Source of the DNA: PWVB01 sp964530185
Lineage (GTDB): Bacteria > Chloroflexota > Anaerolineae > B4-G1 > SLSP01
Assembly (NCBI GenBank): GCA_964530185.1
Contig: CAZHBB010000129.1
Span: forward strand, 1-7,950
Length of the DNA stretch: 7,950 nucleotides
Direction: 5' to 3'
This document shows positions 5,527-7,950 of this stretch, piece after piece. Each line of letters starts with the position of its first letter. Positions within the stretch are counted from its first letter, which is position 1. Under the pieces are notes generated by a model, which searched no databases, was not told the origin of the DNA, and saw only the letters and a list, made by a program, of their open reading frames with translations. A program made the translations under genes and the position numbers.

Positions 5527-7727
5527 CTTCTCCTGCTATGGTTGTCCTGTCGCCGACCCGAGCGGCCGCCCCCACCGCGACGTCCACCCGAGGAACGGTG
5601 TGAATCCTGGGCCTTAGCTTCCTCCAGTGACCAACCCTCAAGCACGGCCTGCCTCGAGAGCCGGATCTTGCCGTCGTCCCCGATGTCCGTGACCATCACC
5701 AGGATCTCGTCTCCCACGTTGACCACATCGGTGACCTTCTCGATCCGCTTATCCGAGAGCTGCGAGATGTGCACCATACCATCGGTACCCGGCAGGATCT
5801 CCACAAAGGCCCCGAAGTCCGCTACCCGCACGACCTTCCCTCTGTAGATTTTGCCCACCACCGGCTTTTCCATCATCGCCTCGACGTAGGCCAGGGCCTC
5901 CTCCGCGCCTGTCCCGCCTGGCGCGGCGATGAAGACGGTGCCGTCCTCCTCGATGTCGATCTTCACATCGTATTGACTCTGAATGGCGCGGATGGTCTTG
6001 CCACCAGGGCCAATCAGCATCCCGATCTTGTCCACATCCACATGGGTCGTCAGCATCTTGGGCGCGGACTCAGCGAGCTGCGGGCGCGGTGCCGGGATCG
6101 CCTCCTCGATGACATCGATGATCTTCTCCCGGGCCACGCGGGCCTGCTCCAGCGCCTCCGCCAGGATAGCGCGGGTCACACCCTTGATCTTGATATCCAT
6201 CTGCAGCGCCGTGACGCCCTGGCGCGTGCCTGTCACTTTGAAGTCCATATCGCCCAGGTGATCTTCGATACCCTGGATGTCCGTAAGCACGCGATAACGC
6301 TCGCCATCGGAGACCAGCCCCATGGCAATCCCCCCCACGGGTGCCTTGATGGGCACACCGGCATCCATCAGGGCCAGGGTACTGCCGCAGGCCGAGGCCA
6401 TCGAGGTGCTGCCGTTGGACGACATGACCTCGCTGACAACGCGAATGGTGTAGGGGAACTTCTCCTTGGAGGGCAACACCGGCTCCAGCGCACGCTCAGC
6501 CAGCGCACCATGTCCGATCTCCCGGCGCCTTGGACCGCGCAGGGGCCAGACCTCGCCCGTCGAGAAGGGCGGGAAATTGTAATGGTGGATGTAGCGTTTC
6601 GACTCCTCGGGGAAGAGGTCGTCAAGTTCCTGCTCCTCGCCAGGCATGCCCAGCGTCGCCAGGCTCATCACCTGCGTCTCCCCCCGGGTGAACAACCCAG
6701 AGCCATGGGGCCGAGGCACCAGGTGCACCTCCGCCTCCAGCGGGCGGATAGTGGTGGGGTCGCGCCCATCGGGACGGATGCCCTCATCGAGGATGCGCTG
6801 CCGGACTACCGCCTTCAGCACCTCTTGGAAGGCCTCGCTCATCTGGGACGAGCTCCACCCCTGGGCCTCCGCCTCGTCGGCCAGCGCCGCGCTGACCTCC
6901 TCCTCAATCTCCGCCAATGCCTCGACACGCTCGCCTTTGAGCTGCGTGGTCTCCAGCAATGCCTGCAGGCGGCCATACGCCAGGTCCCGCATGCGCTCAC
7001 CAAGCGCCTCGGGGACGCCGAACCGCGGGTAGTCGCGCTTGGGCTTGCCCAACGCCTCACGCATCTCGTTCTGGACGCGGATCACGTCCTGGATGGACTG
7101 ATGGGCGAGCTCGATCCCGTCCAGGATGAGTTCCTCGCTCAGCTCGTTGGCACCCGCCTCCACCATAATGATGGCGTCGGCGCTCCCCGCCACCCGCAGA
7201 TCAAGCGCGCTATGCTCCATCTGCGAGATGGTGGGGTTCACCACCAGTTCCCCATCGATGTACCCGATCCGCACAGCCCCTACCGGGCCGCCGAACGGGA
7301 CATCCGAGAGCATCAAAGCCGTGGATGCGGCGATGATCCCCAGCGTGTCCGCGAACTCCTCCTCGCCCTGCGAGAGGGGCTGCACGATGACCTGCACATC
7401 GTTGCGCAGGTCCTTGGGGAAGAGGGGGCGCAACGGGCGGTCGATCAACCGGCTGGTGAGGATCGCCTTCTCCGAAGGCCGACCCTCGCGGCGGAAGAAA
7501 GAGCCCGGAATCCGCCCCGCGGCGTAAAGCCGCTCCTCGAAATCCACGGTCAGGGGGAAGAAATCGATCCCCTCCCGTGGTGTACGCGCCATGGTGGCAG
7601 TCGCCAACACGACGGTATCTCCGCTCTGTACCAACACAGAGCCCCCTGCCAGACGGGCGATCTTCCCCGTCTTGAAGACGATCGTCTGATCGCCCAGGGT
7701 CGCTTCAAATACATGTTCCTCTAACAT
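5523..7727 (-). CDS. pnp: Polynucleotide phosphorylase (polyribonucleotide nucleotidyltransferase, PNPase)
   Basis: PNPase degrades RNA 3' to 5' by phosphorolysis, releasing nucleoside diphosphates, and works as a trimer, often in a degradosome. The 734 residues hold, in order, RNase PH domain 1 (about 1-140, with FFRREGRP at 77-84), the helical linker domain (about 150-310), RNase PH domain 2 (about 320-545), a KH domain (about 556-616, GxxG in IGPGGKTIR) and an S1 domain (about 622-695, VGKIYRGKVVRVADFGAFVE). Metal and catalytic residues align with the E. coli enzyme: D489, D495 and K497 in EDHLGDMDFK. The phosphate-site segment SSNGSTSMAS (436-445) is intact, so it should be active. The tail from about 710 is rich in Arg and Gly (GGRRGGGGRSGRR) and makes the protein some 25-30 residues longer than typical. 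AGGAGG lies 4 bases before the ATG. rpsO, its common upstream partner, is not seen within the 223 upstream bases. Confidence 0.97.
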   Translation of the reverse strand: MLEEHVFEATLGDQTIVFKTGKIARLAGGSVLVQSGDTVVLATATMARTPREGIDFFPLTVDFEERLYAAGRIPGSFFRREGRPSEKAILTSRLIDRPLRPLFPKDLRNDVQVIVQPLSQGEEEFADTLGIIAASTALMLSDVPFGGPVGAVRIGYIDGELVVNPTISQMEHSALDLRVAGSADAIIMVEAGANELSEELILDGIELAHQSIQDVIRVQNEMREALGKPKRDYPRFGVPEALGERMRDLAYGRLQALLETTQLKGERVEALAEIEEEVSAALADEAEAQGWSSSQMSEAFQEVLKAVVRQRILDEGIRPDGRDPTTIRPLEAEVHLVPRPHGSGLFTRGETQVMSLATLGMPGEEQELDDLFPEESKRYIHHYNFPPFSTGEVWPLRGPRRREIGHGALAERALEPVLPSKEKFPYTIRVVSEVMSSNGSTSMASACGSTLALMDAGVPIKAPVGGIAMGLVSDGERYRVLTDIQGIEDHLGDMDFKVTGTRQGVTALQMDIKIKGVTRAILAEALEQARVAREKIIDVIEEAIPAPRPQLAESAPKMLTTHVDVDKIGMLIGPGGKTIRAIQSQYDVKIDIEEDGTVFIAAPGGTGAEEALAYVEAMMEKPVVGKIYRGKVVRVADFGAFVEILPGTDGMVHISQLSDKRIEKVTDVVNVGDEILVMVTDIGDDGKIRLSRQAVLEGWSLEEAKAQDSHRSSGGRRGGGGRSGRRQDNHSRRR

Positions 7728-7780
7728 CTGACCTCCTCAGTCTAACCATCACTCCCGGAGGCCGAAGGCCAGAAACTGGA

Positions 7781-7831
7781 GACTGCCGTGCAAAACGGGG
7801 CCAGGCCCGTTCTACCGTGCACAGCACTGTC
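7781..7831 (-). promoter_or_regulatory. Long stem-loop in the pnp leader
   Basis: Read on the minus strand, GAC (7831-7829) pairs with GTC (7783-7781), TGC (7826-7824) with GCA (7786-7784), GTGC (7822-7819) with GCAC (7791-7788), and AACGGG (7811-7806) with CCCGTT (7799-7794), with small bulges between. It lies about 54-104 bases upstream of the pnp ATG. In E. coli, pnp controls itself through an RNase III-cut stem-loop in its leader; an analogous role here is inference. Confidence 0.4.
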
Positions 7832-7843
7832 CAATTCCCACCT

Positions 7844-7909
7844 CCCGCCGCCGGGTAAACTCACTTGTCGTCTATGTTCACTACTTCGCCTTACGGCGCT
7901 CGTATGAAC
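7844..7909 (-). other. Two further leader hairpins upstream of pnp; no gene seen at 7728-7950
   Basis: GTTCA (7909-7905) pairs with TGAAC (7880-7876). Inside it TAC pairs with GTA (7904-7902 with 7884-7882) and CGCC pairs with GGCG (7898-7895 with 7890-7887), closed by a GTAA tetraloop of the GNRA type. A second hairpin, CCCG-GCGG-CGGG, spans 7855-7844. A further GGCC-TTC-GGCC hairpin lies at 7770-7760. I find no convincing -35/-10 pair on the minus strand, so the pnp promoter may lie beyond 7950. Confidence 0.4.
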
Positions 7910-7950
7910 CCTTCCTATATGTAGCATGAACGAGTAGAGAGGGACTCAAA

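Noticed and set aside
5769..7724. Very long open frame (651 residues) on the plus strand opposite pnp
   Set aside because: It lies wholly antisense to a clear PNPase gene, starts and ends with it, and its composition (many His, Arg, Leu, Gln) is that of a shadow frame in GC-rich DNA.
7742..7927. 61-residue minus-strand open frame upstream of pnp
   Set aside because: No ribosome binding site, low-complexity Ser/Arg/Gly composition, and it covers the leader stem-loops. It does not resemble ribosomal protein S15, the usual neighbour of pnp.
7914..7949. Possible pnp promoter TTGAGT (7949-7944) with TACATA or TATAGG
   Set aside because: Spacing is 20 or 24 bases, outside the working range, and at 17 bases the -10 would be TGCTAC, a poor match.

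Overview
The window reads as a stretch of ordinary bacterial chromosome with moderately high GC and Shine-Dalgarno-led genes. The mix of a single-motor-pair ClpC, a KH/S1 polynucleotide phosphorylase with an Arg/Gly-rich tail, a XerC-like recombinase and an IS fragment fits a free-living Gram-positive-type or Chloroflexota-like bacterium. Chloroflexota is my best guess, from the general look of the proteins only; no taxonomic marker gene is present.

Layout. At the left edge (1-107, minus) is the N-terminus of a transposase-like gene that runs out of the window. From about 200 to 455 (plus) lies a small RNA gene with its own sigma70-type promoter and a hairpin terminator. Its fold (long closing stem, large central bubble with a small GUGA hairpin in its 3' strand, terminal arm) matches 6S RNA, the regulator that binds RNA polymerase. 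Next comes a two-gene plus-strand operon: a metallo-beta-lactamase-fold hydrolase (624-1475) and a XerC/XerD-type tyrosine recombinase (1489-2394). It is driven by a promoter at 552-580 whose -35 box lies inside a palindrome, a likely operator. A shared bidirectional terminator (2418-2444) separates this operon from convergent minus-strand genes.

The minus strand carries clpC (2487-4973), with an extended -10 promoter about 150 bases upstream. Upstream of clpC, and ending at its own terminator (5251-5286), is a second minus-strand unit: pnp (5523-7727) followed by a tightly overlapping small gene of unknown function (5335-5526). The 223 bases upstream of pnp hold several stem-loops and no convincing gene. 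One of these stem-loops is long and could serve post-transcriptional control of pnp.

How the parts relate. 6S RNA, ClpC and PNPase are all housekeeping or stress-adaptation functions (transcription, protein turnover, RNA turnover), and XerC-type recombinases usually resolve chromosome dimers. I see no defence island, CRISPR array, toxin-antitoxin pair or prophage. The points most worth a second look are the 6S RNA gene, the operator-like palindrome, the pnp leader structure, the small gene coupled to pnp, and the divergent middle domain of ClpC.
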